Shown: piece by piece, positions 62,762 to 64,000 of the stretch
Layout of the letters: each line of letters begins with the position of its first letter
How positions within the stretch are numbered: the first letter of the stretch is position 1
Assembly (NCBI RefSeq): GCF_009739905.1
Contig: NZ_CP034279.1
Coordinates: 620,001 to 684,000, forward strand
Direction of reading: 5' to 3'
From: Streptomyces ficellus
GTDB taxonomy: Bacteria > Actinomycetota > Actinomycetes > Streptomycetales > Streptomycetaceae
Length of the DNA stretch: 64,000 nucleotides
Notes under the pieces: generated by a model
Seen by the model: the letters and a program-made list of their open reading frames with translations, nothing else
Told to the model about the DNA's origin: nothing
Database searches by the model: none
Position numbers and translations under genes: made by a program

Positions 62762-64000
62762 TCACCGGTGGCGGGGGCCCGTGGTCCGGGTGATGGCGGT
62801 CTCGACGGCCGCTATCCGGTCGGCGAGCAGGCCGAGCGCGGCCACCGCCCGGCCGAGGGCGTCGTCACCGCTGCCGCTCAGAGCCTGGGAGCGGATGTAG
62901 GCCGATGTCACGGCCTCCCATCTCGCCCGCTGCTCTTCGGTGAGGGTGCCGCGCAGGGCGGTGAGCTTGAGCAGGTTGGCTTCCGCGCCGGTGGTGAGGG
63001 TCTGGGCCTCGGCCGCGTAGTGGTCGTCGACCACCGCGGCCAGCTCGGCGTCGTTCAGGGCCGGGGAGACACGTGCGGCGATCTTGTTCATGTTGCGGTA
63101 CGAGCCCTGGAGCTGGAAGGGCGGTTCCGAACGGCCGGTGTCGTCCTGGCTCGCGGAGGCGATGTAGGCGGCGTTGACCGCGAGGACCGTTTCCCGGGCC
63201 GTGAGCAGGTGGCGCAGCACGGCCAGGATCGGCTCCAGCTCTGCGGGCGCGTACGGGTAAGTGAGCCGGTCGCGGCGGGCGGTGGGGTCCCCGGCGGCCA
63301 TGTCCAGCAGCAGTTCCAGGTCGGCGCGCTCGCGGCCGGCGAGCGGGGCGAGGAGCGGGTGGGAGGTCAGCGCGTTCTCGATGAAGCTCAGGGCGAAGGC
63401 GTTCTCCTTGCCGGTCAGTACATCGCCGAGGTTCCAGACGTCGGCGCGGTTGGCGAGCATGTCGGGCACGCGGAAGCGCTGTCCGGTCTCGGTGTAGGGG
63501 TTGCCGGCCATGCAGACGGCGAAGCGCTTGCCTCGCAGGACGTGGCCGTCGAGGGTGCGGGTGGCGTCGCACAGCGGGACGAACTTCTGGAGCAGCTCGG
63601 GCGAGGTGTGCTGGATGTCGTCCAGGTACAGCAGGACGTTGTTGCCGGCCGCCAGTGCGAAGTGGATCTTCTCGAGCTCACGGTGGGCGGCGGCGTTCGG
63701 CGCCTCTGCCGGGTCGAGGGAGGTCACGTCGTGGCCGAGGGCGGGGCCGTCCACCTTCACGAGCAGCAGGCCGAGGCGGTCGGCGACGTACTCCACGAGG
63801 GTCGTCTTGCCGTACCCGGGCGGTGAGAGGAGCAGCAGCAGCCCGTTGGTGTCGGCCCGCTTGCCCTCGCCCACGGCACCGATCTGCTTGGCGAGGTTGT
63901 CCCCGATCAGCGGCAGGTACACCTCGTCGACGAGCCGGCCCCGCACGAACGAGGACATGACGCGCGGCCGGTACTCGTCCAGGCGCAGACGTCGGCGCTC
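62762..64000 (-). CDS. Large AAA ATPase (MoxR/DNA-repair-ATPase-like), N-terminus outside the window
   Basis: The frame is open to the window edge (RRLRLDEYRPRVMSSF precedes an internal Met), so this is the C-terminal part of a larger protein. P-loop LLLLSPPGYGKTTLVEYVA, Walker B NVLLYLDDIQHT, then GKRFAVCMAGNPYTETGQRF, NRADVWNLGDVLTGKE and FQLQGSYRNMNKIA. These are landmarks of actinomycete 'DNA repair ATPase' proteins. The true substrate is unknown. Confidence 0.85.
   Translation of the reverse strand, partial: ERRRLRLDEYRPRVMSSFVRGRLVDEVYLPLIGDNLAKQIGAVGEGKRADTNGLLLLLSPPGYGKTTLVEYVADRLGLLLVKVDGPALGHDVTSLDPAEAPNAAAHRELEKIHFALAAGNNVLLYLDDIQHTSPELLQKFVPLCDATRTLDGHVLRGKRFAVCMAGNPYTETGQRFRVPDMLANRADVWNLGDVLTGKENAFALSFIENALTSHPLLAPLAGRERADLELLLDMAAGDPTARRDRLTYPYAPAELEPILAVLRHLLTARETVLAVNAAYIASASQDDTGRSEPPFQLQGSYRNMNKIAARVSPALNDAELAAVVDDHYAAEAQTLTTGAEANLLKLTALRGTLTEEQRARWEAVTSAYIRSQALSGSGDDALGRAVAALGLLADRIAAVETAITRTTGPRHR

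Overview
The window is very GC-rich, densely coded on both strands, and its start sites look like Streptomyces ones: many GTG/TTG starts, GGAGG-type ribosome binding sites, Tat and Sec signal peptides. The protein repertoire also fits Streptomyces: a subtilisin inhibitor (SSI), a SARP/AfsR-type regulator, a LAL-type LuxR regulator, a DUF6411-like small membrane protein, ALF-repeat/Hint polymorphic toxins and many secreted proteins. There are no ribosomal or other core housekeeping genes. At least ten genes look frameshifted or decayed. I infer an accessory region, probably a chromosome arm, of a Streptomyces or close relative.

Layout. 1-7000: two polymorphic-toxin loci. The first is an Ala-rich coiled-coil toxin (5' end outside the window) overlapping a small candidate immunity gene. 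The second is a Hint-domain protein ending in an RNase A-like toxin, followed by a second candidate immunity gene. 7000-13720: a secreted sphingomyelinase/propeller pair, a large LAL regulator and a broken MFS transporter, linked by three 17-bp palindromes (TGAGTAG-N3-CTACTCA and one degenerate copy). 13779-15715: a divergent TetR/FAD-monooxygenase pair with two operators. 15730-21000: a secreted protein, a GntR regulator, and an operon of small ORF, lipocalin-like protein and GMC oxidoreductase. 21200-29900: small genes, a MITE-like element, a DUF6411-like protein, a secreted amidase-like protein, two alpha/beta hydrolases, a lipoprotein, SSI and two frameshifted genes. 30082-33284: a B12-type ABC importer (permease, ATPase, binding lipoprotein) behind a cobalamin riboswitch. 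33466-39130: relaxase-like and IS1380 remnants flanking a third toxin locus (1305-aa ALF/Hint toxin plus a DUF4279-like immunity candidate).

39700-46200: a secreted, catalytically dead trypsin-like protein fused to a propeller, a MerR/quinone-oxidoreductase pair, and a two-gene operon of a cis-prenyltransferase and an MpaB-type oxygenase with EF hands. 46380-49560: an area of decay (CatB-type acetyltransferase, TetR, phospholipase D with a frameshift, molybdoenzyme N-terminus). 49885-54271: a SigK/RskA module with a fasciclin lipoprotein and a sulfite-oxidase-like membrane protein. 54300-64000: a ketosynthase remnant, MerR, a SARP/NB-ARC regulator, a peptidase with lectin-like propeller, a small secreted protein, a hemerythrin-like protein and the C-terminal part of a large AAA ATPase.

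The themes are contact- or secretion-dependent competition (three toxin/immunity loci), secreted membrane-lipid-attacking enzymes (sphingomyelinase, phospholipase D) and locally controlled small regulons whose operators can be read directly. All functional calls come from reading sequence motifs. No database search was run.
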